From positions 3,635,025-3,699,024 of the forward strand of contig JAJVDF010000027.1 in assembly GCA_022410635.1 (NCBI GenBank): a stretch of 64,000 nt of DNA. The letters are read 5' to 3'. A program made the position numbers and the translations under genes. The notes below the pieces were generated by a model that saw nothing but the letters and a program-made list of their open reading frames with translations, searched no databases and was not told the DNA's origin. Of this stretch, positions 1 to 13,341 are shown piece by piece. Position 1 is the stretch's first letter; each line of letters starts with the position of its first letter. The stretch is from Tretioscincus oriximinensis. Lineage: Eukaryota > Chordata > Lepidosauria > Squamata > Gymnophthalmidae.

Positions 1-610
1 CGGATCAATTGGCACACATGGGAAACGGATCCCCAGAATGTTGGCATGGATGTGGAGAAAGGGGAACACTGCTTCACATGTGGTATAACTGTAATAAACT
101 TAGAGATTTCTGGAACGAGATATCATTAGAAATCTCAGAAATACTTGAAAGTAACATTGGAAGATCTGTTAAGCTATGTACGATGACTATAATAGACCAA
201 ACAATACCGATCCATGTCCAATATATACTTAAACATATGATATGGGCCTTTCAACTTACGGTGGCAAGAGGGTGGAAAGATAAATCAAAATGGACAGTCA
301 ATCGTTGGTATGAATATTTAATAGAATTTATGACATATGATAAACTAAGAGAAAATCGATTACGCCGCACAGCAATACGACTTCAACCTTCGTGGGCAAC
401 GGATTGGTACCAACTTCTGAAGTCCGGTATTGAGAGCAATAGAAATGAACTGTTGACAAATGCCACAATCATGCTGCTTGACTGTTACTGTAAGCCCGAG
501 TGAATCCGAATAAGGGTGGGGGGTAGGGGAAGATATAATGTAGTAAATGTATAATTATAACTATGTATGGATGTTGTAAAATGCAATAAAAATCTATTTT
601 TTAAAAAAAT
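1..610 (+). mobile_element. L1-like LINE, 3' end (truncated by window edge)
   Basis: This is the 3' terminal part of a poly(A)-type LINE. It contains the C-terminal end of an ORF2-like protein, a short untranslated region, an AATAAA signal near 583 and an A-rich tail ending near 608. The same family recurs at 27500-30499 on the plus strand and at 42863-43569 and 46655-46960 on the minus strand, with related C-terminal sequence. The 5' part lies outside the window. Clade assignment to L1-like rests on the Cys/His C-terminal motif and the poly(A) tail. Confidence 0.8.
3..503 (+). pseudogene. L1-like ORF2 C-terminal fragment
   Basis: The reading frame is open from the window edge to a stop at 501-503, so no start is assigned. 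Near the N-terminus of the fragment it shows CWHGCGERG followed by LLHMWYNC, the CxxxC...HxxxxxC arrangement typical of the cysteine-rich C-terminal domain of L1-like ORF2 proteins. It then has a W-rich segment (KWTVNRWYEY) that is also present in the copies at 43044-43526 and 46705-46938. Known role of the family: endonuclease/reverse transcriptase for target-primed reverse transcription; only the distal, non-catalytic domain is visible. It is uninterrupted here, so this copy may be fairly young, but its catalytic part cannot be judged. Confidence 0.75.
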
Positions 611-3600
611 TCTTATCTTCTGACCAGTTATTTTAATGGTGGTATTATTCACATATTGAAAGTCCTGAACTAAGTAGAAGTGTATCATTTCATCACTTTT
701 CATTGCATCCTGCACAGCTGTTTGTTGCATAATGTAATGATTCTGTTATAGGAAGTTGCCATATTATGCAAATCATATTAGGAGAAACATACTCAGCCAG
801 CACTTCCTATAACTGCCAGCTTTACTTTGCTGGCAATGCAATCTATTAGACACTTTTACTTGACATAATTCACGTAGTTTCTGGGAACTCACATTTTATT
901 AATCACATTAAAATAAGGCTCCACTATAGAAAACCACACGAGGGATTACTGTGTTTAATCTCAATACAAAGTGATCAAAAATAATTACATTCTTGTCTTA
1001 CGATTTGCAGCATTTCTCAGCTGATTGGCTGAAGAAAAAAACTGGATGCCAATTTACCACTGCATATTTAAGCAGTCAAATATCCCATACATCCAAATCA
1101 CAGCTGAAACTATTTGGTTTTTCCACCAAAAAATTCACAGTATGTTTATATACAGTATACCAGTTAGAGGAAGTAACAAAAGTTATTTTAGTTAAACTGA
1201 AATGGAATAAATCACTATTTCTTGTTCTCTTCACACAACTGTTTTATTAAAAGACCAAAGTTTCAAGTACTTAAGTTATTAGTATAGGAAGACAGAAATA
1301 ATCATTCATGTGTGGAATGTTCAGAAACAGTTTTTTAAAAAANNTTTAAAAAATCAGTTTTTCTGAATTATAGGATTAGTTTCTACTTTCAGTCTACTCT
1401 GTTGGTCTGCATGTCTCACAATTATCAAATCCTATTTTGTTTCAGAAGCATCCGATCAGGTGTAATTTATTCTTCATGGATCCCTCAGACATAACACTGA
1501 CTTTCTTATAATGAACATTCAAGGGCTTTTAGTTATTAACACCATATTCTACAGCTATTAGCTGTCATTTGGAGTGAAGAATTAAGTAAATGACAGAGAT
1601 TGGAAGCTCTTTGTATCATTTATTGCATTTTTACGGTAGGGAAAGGAACATTCTGTGTCTCAGGCTGCAAATATTCTGACACGGTTGTGATCCTGAGTAC
1701 TGTGAGTTATAGGATGCTCAAGGTAACAGCACTCAATTCTTTTTTTTTTCTTTTGCTTACTGTCTATTGGAGTGTCCTTCACAGAAATGCAAGGACCTTT
1801 AAAGTGGTTTCCAGGCTTTCAATCCTTCTATATCAACTGCTTAGTGCGTCAAACTCATCTAACTGTGATGTATGGTAAATATTTTCCCTGGCAGGGAAAG
1901 TGCTCACCGCTATTTCTGTGCATTGATTGAACACATTAGGCTAATATTTATCCATTTGAAACCCAGAGATTTAGCAGTACATCAATTATTAGCTAGGCAC
2001 CAGTTACAAAAAGTAATTATACATGAGAATATCAAAGAATATTGAGCCTCTAGTGGAGGAACCATCATAAATGGTTTAATGGTGATTAAATCTGGAAAAG
2101 CTGGAGTTGTTCATGCTTCTTATTAAATTTAAATGGGCACATTATTCCCTTTGCATTACAAATAAATAGGAGTTCTAACATTAATCCATCAACTCAGTGA
2201 CATGTAGGTCTTGGGGGACTTACCTACTAATTCTTTGATCAAACCAGTTCTTTTTGTTGCCAGTGCTTCAGGTTGGTGCCTAATAATAATGATGATGATG
2301 ATGATGATGATAAATAGTAAATTACAGTTTGTATTTTTCATTTTTGATTCATTGATCTATCAATGCTTATCCTCAACATTAAGAATTTTTTTCAACTTTT
2401 CTTTCTCCTATTTTACCAATATATCACTATTTATTTCTCTCTGAGCCAGTACTTCTGAGGAACATCAATAGATTTATATCTCTCAAGGAGGTCTCATAAC
2501 ACCTTAGAAGCTAATAAGATACTGGGTTCTAGGAGGCCTCTTGGATAGATATTTGAATCCATAATAACATGATTATTTCTTTAAGATTTCCCGTACAATA
2601 TATTGTAGGCTTTTCTGGGGTTCTACAAAAGCAAGCTTTTGTGATGACAGCAATGGACTGGAGAACTTTGAGAAGGACAGGTTCACCAATGGCTGCTGGA
2701 ACTGATGTCTATGTACTGCCTTCAAGTTGAAGAGACAAGTGAAGGTTTTGCTTTTGAGAATGCCTAAAAGCAATTTGTGGGCCACTATTTGAGAAAGAAT
2801 GCTGAACCAGGTTACCTGATGCAGTAGGACTCCTTGTGTTTTCATAATTTGTTTGTATTCTCCAAAATGATTTCCTTTTCTGGAGAATAACCCTTTCCTC
2901 CATTTCAAATTTGGTGAATGAGTGGATACATCAGTTCAGCTTTAAAGTAGCTCCATAACCTCAAAAAATGTCTGAAATTCAAGAAGTTAGAAAATAGGTG
3001 TGTAAGATGGGGGATTCATGCTATTAATAATCAGCTTATCTCAAGGAAGATGGTTTATCTGCTGGCAGTTGAAGAGTAGAGGGAGGAGGCATCACTGGAA
3101 GTTGATGCAGTATTTTTCTTTTTCATTCCCCTTAAGTAAGATGACTCATTTGATGACTATGAGGAAGAGATCTTCCCACTATGCCCTTTATCTTTCATAT
3201 CCTTCAGGAAGGTGGATGTTTTGATGATAATTGGAGAGGCCTCCACTGGAAGCTGATAGAGGATATTTTCAGTTTATTTTTATCCAATGTATCTTGGGGG
3301 AATCTATTTGTCCTGTAGCAAAACCATCTTGCAGCTGGGGAGGGGGATGGGTGTTAAAAATTCAAAATGGGAGGAAGAAATGCCCCTGAATGACAGTTAG
3401 AGGGTTTTTATTGCTTGGACAAGGTACAATGTAGGGTTCTTCTTTAGGTTAGTTCTTCTGCAATGAATGATTTGTTTGCTTCTTTATTTCCACAAAGTTG
3501 AGGGTGTGGAAGAATTAAGGTTAGGGGTTCAGTCCAACATGACAACAATCATACTTGATGCAAAATAAACATTAAATACTGATGCTGTATTGTTTCTTGC

Positions 3601-6600
3601 AGAAGAGAGTAATTGTAATAATGGAAAAAAAACCCAAAATTGGAGGAAAAGAGGAAAACAGTACCGTGAATATCTGCTATATTCTAAATAAGTATAATTT
3701 AATTGTGTTATGCCAGGGATACGTCATAGTTTTATATGATTGTCTTGAAAATGAATAACTGGGCCCCGATTGCTTGCTATTTTCCCTGCACAGACGTATT
3801 TTTAATAATAAAGTGTGCCTAAAGAATTCCCTATCTCCTGAATAAATAGAAATGAAACAAGAAAAATGATAAAGAAGAATCAGTATGCAGATGGAACTTA
3901 GTTTAATTCATGTAGGTCCATAAATTAATTCATGCTTATATGTGCATATGTTTTAAAGTAACAGTACACACACAAAATCCTTGGCATCAAGTTGACTAAA
4001 GAGGGGAATTGAGTGGATGAAATCAGTGGCTTTTGATTCCCCATATGAAATGAAAGATACCAGATATTTATTGCTTAGTTTTGCTCCAGCCAGTAACTTA
4101 ATTACTAAGCGATTTGATCGTATTAGACCAAAATGAAGACCGAACAGCATTGTGCAGTGGTAATATCTGCTTAAACATATAACTGAATGAGCTCATTTTT
4201 AGACTTAGTGTTACTTCTGTTTCCTGCCTTAGTGCTTTCTTAACTCAATACTTCAAATAGTAGCTCATGTTTGACAAATGGCTCTAATCTGAGCTTGGTG
4301 AGGTTATTTCCTTTCTATTTTATTCTAAAAGAGCCAGTGCTGCAATTTGTTACAAAATGACAAATCAACTTTAATTGTGATGTTTTATTATTACAGAACT
4401 GGAGATGCATGTCAGGAAGGGCAGAAGTTATCTTTGTACTCCTCAAGAGAAACAGTGATTTAAGTACACTCTGCATTGTGTCGAAATTCAACAATTACAA
4501 AATTCACAAATAATCGCAAAATCCATTCTAAACACAAGCAAATACTCTTTTAAGAGATGAATCGACATGATTGCTTTCCATGCTTATTTGCTTTGCTTTA
4601 ATGGAATCCCCCATTACAGAGGCATACTTATAAAAGCATCCAGAAACCAGAATAATATAGCCAAGGTAAACATTGTATTAGATGGCAGTTAAATCAGAAN
4701 AAGCACTTCTGCAAAGAAGCTTTTGTACTGATTTTCCATTTATGTGCTGTTCAAATCTATATGTTTGTTATTAAATATTAGTTTTAAAGTAGTAGCTAAG
4801 AGTAGATTTGCATCTAGCCATACTATGGAAAGGAAAGAGAGTGGTTCTTTCCATTACGTGCCTTGTATACCAATACCATTTTCTTTATCAACTAATGTAG
4901 TAGCAGAGGCAGTGCATTCAAAATAGCCTAAACTTGAATGGGAAGTCAATCTTTGATACGACCAAGTGTTATAAACATTCATAAAAGGGCAAGCCTTTTC
5001 ATCATGAATAACATGCAAAGTATATTTTGAAACAAAGATTTAATTACCGTTGTCACAATGTAGTAAGAAAACTGTTGTCAGCTAGAAGCATAAAATCATC
5101 TAAATTGACAATGACAGGTAGGAAGCCAGATGTAAGAAACTGTGAACAGATCCCCAGCTTGCTATAATAGTGTTTAAACAGGTTAAATGCAAAAAGTGAC
5201 TTTCTTGGAGTGCTTAATTAAACAACATGAAGTTCAAGTGGAAAATATATTCTTGGTTGATAATTATTAATTACACTAGTAATGAAAATGATTACATAAA
5301 ATAATATAATTTGCATGAATATGGCTATCATTTCTAACAAGAAGACTAACACAAATAATGATTCAGTAGAATCTCTTCTATAATGTCTGTCAAGAACAGG
5401 GCTATCTGCATGAACATGGTATATTCCTGCCTAACCTTTAGTTGGCCCTGCAGTTGGTGCAAGCTTCAATAATGACCTCTAGGAGCTCCAATGGTCCCAG
5501 CCCCTGTAAACTCATTTCACCAGTACAGTAAGCTAGGCAGAACTATTTTACGTCATTGATTCATCAGAATTCTCACTTCCTGCAATGTCTTTTTTCTTCT
5601 CTTCTTAATTTCCCTCCCCATCCCATCCTCTGATGACCATGTTTTGTTTTTAAGAAACAAATAAATATTTCTTTTCTATGCATATAACATAAATGCAAAA
5701 ACAACTTAAACATAAAATACACAAAGTTAACACAGGAATTTAAACATCACACACAAAGGAGAGAAAAAGAAAAAACCCAACAAACTACAAATAAAGCCGT
5801 ACCAAAACATTAAGAACAACCAACACCCCACCCTGTGTCACTGTATGTATACTGTAAACCCCTGATCTTTAAATATGGAAGTTATTATTTGCTATTTTGG
5901 TTTTAGAACTGGAAGATGCTAATTAACTTTGTTCTTGTGCCATTATTCCCCGTTGTTCTTATGTTACAGAGAGTGATCAAAAACTCTCTCTTGAGGTAGT
6001 GGGCCTTTTAGGCTTTAGGCTTTAAAAATGTAAAATCACATAATTAAATTAATAAAAGACCATAAATTCAAACTGAGACCCAAACATATTGAATCAGAAT
6101 AAGTGTATTAAAAATCCCCTAAAGAAATGATTAAAAATTAACAAAATGCTTATAATAGCAAAAACAGGTATTCAGAATAGATTAAATACAATGGCTTTTC
6201 TTTTCTCTAGCTGCGATTGTGCACAGAGAAGAAATAATGGGAAAAACAAAAGATTATCCTTAATAATTAGTGTCAAATACTATAACTAAATACATGTGTT
6301 TCTAAATCTAAATTGAAGTTAACTTGTGTCTTTATTGACTATCTCACCATCCAGACACTTGTAGTTTCAATGTAGATTCAGAACTTTCAGTGAAGGATTC
6401 CTGAAGCACAAAAGTGAAGCCCCTTTGCATCGTATGTCTGTGTATGAAGCATTTCAGCATTAGGATAGCATTGCAAAATGCAAAAAGTCTTTGTCTTATG
6501 TTGTAATCAGCAATTCGCATATTGAAATAGGTCTTGATGAAATGATTCATACATGCATCTTTGATGAGAAGACTCACACCTCATGCTTGCATCTTCTCTC

Positions 6601-6845
6601 TTTTTCTTCTACAAACTATTTAAAAACATGTGTGTTTTATGTAGTTTTTGGACTAAAGTATACATTTATGTATACTTTACTATTCGTGACATCACCTGCT
6701 TCTTCTCTGTAAAAATTAATAAGACACATGGTTTATACACATTGTCTCAATTTTCTTCCTCCTCCTCATTTGACCACTTTCAATCTGGGGTTCCCCCTTT
6801 CATTCTATTGAAATGACACTCACAAAAAACATGATGATATTTTAC
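611..6845. other. AT-rich noncoding DNA, no gene seen
   Basis: No reading frame here resembles a known protein, and the short ORFs lack family motifs. It contains a short TGA/ATG microsatellite at 2287-2312 and three ambiguous bases (1343-1344, 4700). The sequence looks largely single copy within the window, as expected for intron or intergenic DNA. Confidence 0.6.
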
Positions 6846-6849
6846 AATC

Positions 6850-8395
6850 TAAATAGACCACCACATAGTACTTATCCTTCTTGACCTCTGTGCAGCCTTC
6901 AACACAGTTGACCATACTCTTCTTTGGGACACACTCTTTATAATCTAGGCTTTCAGGATCTTATTTTATATTGGATCACAACTTATCTTTCTTACCATTC
7001 CTTTAAGGCATCGTTAGGCAACCACTTTTTCCTTTCCTCTCACTACTGGTGTTCCTCATGTCTTAGTTTTAGACCCCTTCTATTTTCTCTTTATAAACTC
7101 TCACTGGGACATATCATCAGCACTTTTGGTTTTCAGTAACATCTTTATGCAGACAAGACCTGACCTCTCCCCCATTATTGAAGATTATATTGCCTCTCAC
7201 CTTACAGCAATTTTCATCTGGACATCAAACCAGAATCTGAATCTGAACATGGCTAACTCTCAGCTAATAGACTTCCCCCTAAGACTCTTCTTTTCGTCTT
7301 CTCTGCTGCAACTTACAGTTAATAATGCTTTCTGTACAGAAGGCTCATAGTTTTAGCTTTCTTTTTTATTTTGCTCCTTCCTTTGGCCCTCACATCGAGT
7401 CTATCACTAAATCTTGTCAATTCCTTTTATATAACCAGTAAAATCAGAACTTTTCCCCCACTTCCTCTGCTAAGACCTCTGTTCACTCTTTGTTTATTTC
7501 TCATCTCCATTAATGAAGTCTTCTCCTGTTTGACCTTGCCACCTTGTCAATGTTGCTACTACAATGATGATCTTTCAACCCAGCATTTTGATCATGCTCT
7601 TATGTAATCTCTTAAGAAATTAGACTGCAGCGTTTGGGACTCTTCAGACCCTCAAAAGACAGCTTTTAAGGGGTGATCTGATTGAAATGTATAAAATAAT
7701 GCATGGGATACATACGGTGAATAGAGAAAAAAAATCACACAACACTTGGACCAGCGGGATTCCTTGAAACAGATAGGCAAAAGAGATAGGACAGCCAAGG
7801 TAAAGTATTTTTTCACTTAGAGGGTCATCGGTCTATGGAATTTACTTCCAGAAGAGGTGGTAATAGCTTGGATAGCTTTAGGATATAAACTGCAACTAGG
7901 ATGGATCTCTTGCTACTGCCTCCGAGATGGAGCATTAGGCAGTATTACTGAAGAACAATTTTCAGGGAGTTGAGAACAGGTAAGGCATTTGCCACATTCT
8001 GCTTGAGACTGCCCTAGCGAATTGTTGGGTCACTGTGTGAGACAAAATGATGGACTAGATGAGTTCTGGACAAATACAACAGGGCTCCTCTTACTCCTGA
8101 AATCAATTTACTAGATTCCTTTTTCATTTAGAATACAACTTAACCTTTTAGTTTCAACTTTAAAAATTATACATAATCTGGTACCCTCTTATTTTTCTGC
8201 CTGCCATTGAAAGAACACTGGGCATCAACCTCATATGTTTTTTAGGGCAAGGTTAAAATGTGTGCTGCTGGACTAAATAATGCTTTAATTATGTTTTTAG
8301 TATATTTATTTTATTGTTTATCAAAGTTGTACTTACTTTGCAATTTTGAGATGATGGGTGTAATATAAATACTGAAATAAATAAAATATTGAAGT
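6850..8395 (+). mobile_element. Decayed L2-like LINE, split by a CR1-like insert
   Basis: From about 6870 the frames read LLDLCAAFNTVDHTLLWDTL, the reverse transcriptase palm motif of L2/CR1-group LINEs (the D-SAAFDTVDH block). Further decayed pieces follow (for example FKASLGNHFF and a QTRPDLSPI segment). Several frame changes and stops make it a pseudogene. The reading resumes at about 8105 with NLVPSYFSACH, a distal ORF2 block, and ends near 8390 in ATAAATACTGAAATAAATAAAATA-like tail sequence. The intervening 7630-8098 belongs to a different repeat. Family assignment is by motif only. Confidence 0.6.
7630..8098 (+). mobile_element. CR1-like LINE 3' end (copy A), nested
   Basis: This copy aligns through its length with the better preserved copies at 35490-36005 and 48330-48775. 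It holds the LRGDLIEMYK-IMHGI block, the TRGHS-like block, the stretch encoding FFT-RVIGLWNLLPEEVV, and the untranslated segment with the 'catctggtgg...gatgggctgtgg' region in degraded form. It is the most diverged of the plus-strand copies and lies inside the L2-like LINE, so it is younger than that element. Confidence 0.7.
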
Positions 8396-11300
8396 ATCTT
8401 TTTAAATTCAGCAAATAAATTAAAAACTAATCTAGGATCTTGGACTCAGTGTTGACAAGAGACATTTGTCTATGAAACATGATTGTTTATTAAGAGAGAA
8501 AATCTGTGAGTTTAGATTACCAGATATCACAACATCTACAACACAGTGATGATCCCAAACCGTAGAAGTCCTACTGCAATACAATTCTGCAAAAATCAGC
8601 CGCAGTATCAGATTTCCCAACATAATTTGCTTAACAGCATAAGCTGGCAAGACCTTTGTGGTATCACTTCACTAGGAACTTCCAATGGGGACAGAAGCTA
8701 AAGAAAGTATGTGAATGTATTCTAAGCTCTTAGAAGCTGGAAGTGAGAAAATACTGCATTGTTTTCACCAGAATGTCAGGAGATGAATGTATTATTGGGA
8801 ATTCTTCATGAATCTAGCTGACTACAATGGACAATGTTGTGTTTATTCCCGTGTCTGAAAGCAGCCTAAAAATACAGCTTTTTAGGACCTTCTTTTGCTG
8901 AAGATAGTATCAATGAAATATTCATTCATTTATTAATGGCTGTAGTCAGACTTTTCTTTAAACCCTCCTTGATTTTTCTTCAAGCCCAAATAATGGGGTT
9001 TGGTCCAGAAAAAACAAACAAAGAAAAACAATCTTTGGGACAGAAGATGAACTGAAGACGGTTCAGTAAAGATCTCAATAATCANAAAACAGATAAAAAA
9101 GTTAGTTAAAACAATTCCCTTTCCTACAAGGAAAGAAGATACTCTTCCTATAACCAAAGACTAAGTGTCTGTCTATCTATCTGTCTGTTATATCTTTTTA
9201 AAAGAGCAAACAGAAACACCAGTTTAAGACTGATTTCCTTTTATATGCATAGAGAATATCCTATGGAGAAGGATGAACAAAAACCAGAGGCAATCCTTCA
9301 GACTCTGCTAAGAAGCACCAAAGCATGTAGGCAAATACACTGCTTTTTCAGGTCCTAAAATGAAATGCCTTTTAAAAAATTTGCAACACGGCTAGTAAAA
9401 AATATATTATTGCCAAGCTCCTTTACAAGGGCTTCTTTATTTAATGAACTGTATTTCTTCATCATTATGTTTTACCACAGTTTTGGAAAGATGTTCTATA
9501 TTTTCTGACAATGTAATAAAAAAGAGAGAACATTGCTATGTATTATCAACAAGTCACACAGTCTGTAAGCTCTGCCGGGAAAGAAATGAGCTGCTCCAAT
9601 TACTCATCAGAGCCAATAAAAACATTTCCACTGACTTAAATGAATCCAGTTGGGGGGAAAATGCATTGCTTTGCACTAGACTTAATACAGTCACTTGGAC
9701 ACATCTGAAAGCTTCATGTGATTGTGGATTNTAGCAGAGAAACAAGTAAAGGTCAAACGTATTTTATTTTAGTGTGAGCTTTTACTTGCTTTTGCTGCTC
9801 TTCTGCTCACAATTACTGGGCATCAAAACATCAGTGACAGATCTTGTGCTAATGGAATAGCAAAAGAATTCAATTTTAGATTACAAGAATAGAGAGGAAG
9901 GCACTCTCAGAGCTCAAACCAAGGGCTTTACAGTGCCATTTGGAGACCAGGAAGGATCCTGTTTATGCCCCACTCTCTCCTTCACCAGGGCAAAGGTCCT
10001 TCCCACACTCCCTTAACAATGCCACAGTTGGGATAAAATCCAGAACAAGTACCAGTATAGAAAGGACCAAAACTGTTCTTGAAAGCACATTCACAATCAC
10101 AATAGAGGCGGCCTGATTTTCTACAGAATTCAGTTTATTGAATTCTATTTTAGCCCTAACGTGTATGTATGAAAGCATCATTATTTTTGTTAGGGGCCAG
10201 GGAGCTGTAGGCAAAATGTATAATTCTGATTATGTAATCCCTGCATGTCCCCACTGCTTCATGGTTTTATACAACATTCATTTCACTCTTTCATTCAAGT
10301 AAACGTTCACTGTCTGTGACAAGAACAAGGTGGTCTGAATTACTCTAAAGCATTTTAAATACATTTTGCTATGTTGGAAACCTTACAAATCACAGTAATC
10401 TTTCTCTTTGTTTTCCCAAGGTGATGAAGATCCTTTTGGGAGACAAAGTGAGTCCACCTTGCACTCAGGTTTAATGACTTCTGAGATTCTAAATTAGCAG
10501 ATGCCATTTTAATGCATACTGTTGCATTCTACAGCATGTTCGTTGCATTAATCAAAATGTCCCCTTATTCCCAACAGTGAAGGGCATCATCTCATTAGAC
10601 ACTTACTGGAATAGGCTGTTGAACACTAGCTTGTATAATCCTTTTATATGTCATCTGCTGCATTGAAAAACCAGAATCTTTTTTGTGCCCATATTCCTTG
10701 TGAAAGCCTAATAAACCATGTTACAGATAGAAAGTAGATGACTTAACCTTTATTAGTCTACCTTTATCTGATTCAGCAAAGCTCTATGTGCGTGGTTTTC
10801 ATTATGCATTCCCATAAGCTAATTGTCTGCAAAGCAGTAATACTACAGGCAAAACGTTTCTAAGGAAGAAAATCACTGACAAACATGAATTTTACCAATG
10901 GTTCCTACGTATTTTTCTTCCTTTACATGGATGTGTGGATAGAGATTTCAGCTGCAAATAGAAAACAAAATAAATAAAATAAAAGACATTTATATATGGT
11001 CTTGCCAATTAGGCCTGCCTGAGTAAAATAATTTTTGAACCTGTTCAAAGACAGTGTAAAATGTTCCAACACTGCCATTACCTCATCACTTCATTAGCCT
11101 ATCTGAATTCACTTTAAAAGCAAGGGGCACAGAATGCAGGAAGGAGCAAGGCAGTAGCTTACTTGAGCAGGGTTCTGATGCAGTATTAGCAAAATGTGTA
11201 GGAAGCGTTCAAACCCTTTTGTGAGAAGAACTGGTGAAAAAACAGCTTCTCAATAAAAATAGTGTCAGTCCATACACAAGATTCCAGCCAGAAGGCAATA

Positions 11301-11460
11301 GGACTTTATTATTTACAAAGTCCATAGACAAAAAATAGCAAAGAATATAAAGATAGGATCAGTCTTTTTTTTCCTAGGAAAAAAGGTACCAGTACTCATT
11401 ATTAGCGATAGGGTGTCCTCAGCTAAGAATCCTGAAATGCCACTGCTGAAATCTTCATGT
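8396..11460. other. Noncoding DNA, no gene seen
   Basis: No supported gene or recognisable repeat apart from a short TCTA/TCTG run at 9168-9188 and ambiguous bases at 9085 and 9731. A possible 27-base exon-like segment at 10421-10447, flanked by splice-like signals, is treated as a separate observation. Confidence 0.5.
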
Positions 11461-11469
11461 AAGCCAAGA

Positions 11470-11800
11470 CTTGATGTCACTGCATGTGCACGCAAAATGC
11501 TCATCAAAAAATTATGACATCACTTCTGGGGCAGGACAACCCGCAGCAACAGCAGTGAGGGAGGCATGCCACACATTTAAATATGCACCACACGGCACCG
11601 CCTCCTCTGCACTCTCCTTCTGCAGCATGCACATACATGGCCCGATTCTGGCCATTGTCCCCTGCCAGCAAGCCTCGACCAACCAAGCGCGCTGTGAGGT
11701 ATATGTCACTGCGTGTGCGTGCAAAGTGCTCGTCAAAAAATTATGACATCACTTCCAGGGCAGGACAGGAAGTGACATCACTGGAATTGGTATCACTAAC
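11470..11800 (+). repeat. Partial tandem duplication, unit about 230 bp
   Basis: A block of about 66 bases at 11475-11538 recurs at 11704-11767 with a spacing of 229. Both contain GTCACTGC, then TCAAAAAATTATGACATCACTTC, then GGGCAGGACA. Between them lies a GC-richer segment. This is 1.3 copies of a tandem unit, or a pair of terminal repeats around a short insert. A similar 'TGACATCAC / AGGAAGTG' vocabulary appears near 36975-37070. Confidence 0.75.
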
Positions 11801-13165
11801 AGCCCCAGCTATTTCTTCATACATAAACATCTTAGGTTTATACTTGGAAATATAAAACTTTTCTATGATGATGATGATTTAATTTATTTTAAAAATAAAT
11901 TCAGCCTAAAAATGTGCCAGTGCTACATACCAGTGGGTATCCCCAGGAAAAAAGCCCTGGATAGGACACTTATGATATACCTAAGTGACCATTATCAGCA
12001 TTATCCAAAGCAAGTCATAAGAACAGTGTATTGCACTACTATTTGGTCATAATAAATATAATTTCCTTTGAGAACAGAATGTAGCAAAAATATGAAGAAC
12101 AACTTGCAGTAGACAAGCAAAACCTGGTAACTGCTGGATTGAGCAGGACACAACAACATCTAACTCCACAGGACAACATTTAGAATCCAAACTGTATTTA
12201 GTGAATAAATATGTCTTCAGACTGAAGCATGTGACAATTCTGCTTTAACGGGTTTTTTTTTTTTGCAATCTCAGTGAATGTAAGCAAAATTTTGAATAAT
12301 GAATTATTCTACAAACCTTATTCACTTTGTGTTCGGCTTTTGCCTAGCCTCTCAATTTGTTTTTCTAATCAAGATTTTATTTTATAAGAAGACATGGATA
12401 ACAACAATGGGTTCTCCTTATCTCTCTCTCTTTCTTTCCTTCCTCTCTCTTTTTTCCCTTAAGCTCTTCTTTTTTTAGCAACTCTTGGTGGGTTTTTTTA
12501 CATTTCCCTCTTGAATCATCTTTGTGCTATTTCTTCATATTCCTAATCAAGAAGCTGATAGAAGAGAAAATGGGAAAGTCAAGTATGGTAATTTGATGGA
12601 TGTTAAGGAGGTCAGAAGGGCTCATAGGTAATTTAGAGAAGAATAAGGGAAAATAGACTAAAAAACTGTTTGAATGTGACTGTATGTATGTGTATGCACA
12701 CAAGCACACGTGTGTTAATAGATTAAGGAAACCCCATTATTAAAATGCCCTTGTGACCAACCCTTATTACTTCCAACACCCTAGATTTAGAAAGATAGAT
12801 AGATGTAGAAAATCCTATTATTAAATTCCCTTAAGACTAAACCTTATTAGTTTTCACACACCCTCGGTTGAATAATTCACAGAAACGGAAGAAGACTCAG
12901 TTCTGTCTTTTGACTTTTATGCATTTGTGGTAGACATTTTCCATTTATATGGAATGCTGAGAGGAGGGAAACATCTCAAACGAAAAACAAATTCTCTAAA
13001 ATAAAATCCCAATTGTGATTTTAAATTTTCAGAATTTATTCAGAGACATTTGCATAGTTATAGCTCCATCTGTTTATATAACTTTGTATTTATATTTGTT
13101 TTGAGCCATTATTGCATTATTATCTTTAGTAAACTTACTATGTATTCACCTGTCTCTCATTTTTT
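11801..13165. other. Noncoding DNA, no gene seen
   Basis: AT-rich sequence with a pyrimidine-rich run at 12419-12475 and a short AGAT run near 12793. No coding or repeat signal that I can name. Confidence 0.5.
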
Positions 13166-13167
13166 CA

Positions 13168-13212
13168 CCCAGAGGGTCATTGGCCTGTGGAATTTACTTC
13201 CTGAAGAGGTAG
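13168..13212 (+). mobile_element. CR1-like LINE 3' end (copy B), left part
   Basis: The 45 bases before the DIRS element match the segment at 35680-35725 (cccagagggtcat ... gaagaggtag), which encodes the distal LINE ORF block. The remainder of the same copy resumes at 19034, directly after the DIRS element. The two parts are one repeat interrupted by the insertion. Confidence 0.85.
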
Positions 13213-13213
13213 T

Positions 13214-13341
13214 TCTCTGAAGGCGGAATCGGGAAGAGATGTCTACGATGAGTTATTCCGCGTCTCCCCGCAGGAAAGCGACAGATGGTACCTCCCTAAG
13301 AGAATATAAGCCCCTCCCTGGGGGCAAGCCCCAGTCCTTTC
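13214..13341 (+). repeat. DIRS left inverted terminal repeat
   Basis: Reading inward from the left end (ttctctgaaggcgg), this matches the reverse complement of 18875-19007 over roughly 120 bases. Differences are limited to a few bases near the outer edge (left aatcggg against right gaggg) and one further substitution. It probably carries the promoter, because transcription in this family starts in the terminal repeat; I see no clear TATA box. Confidence 0.92.

Noticed and set aside
2573..2908. 111-codon minus-strand frame
   Set aside because: No family motif and no splice or start context supporting a gene.
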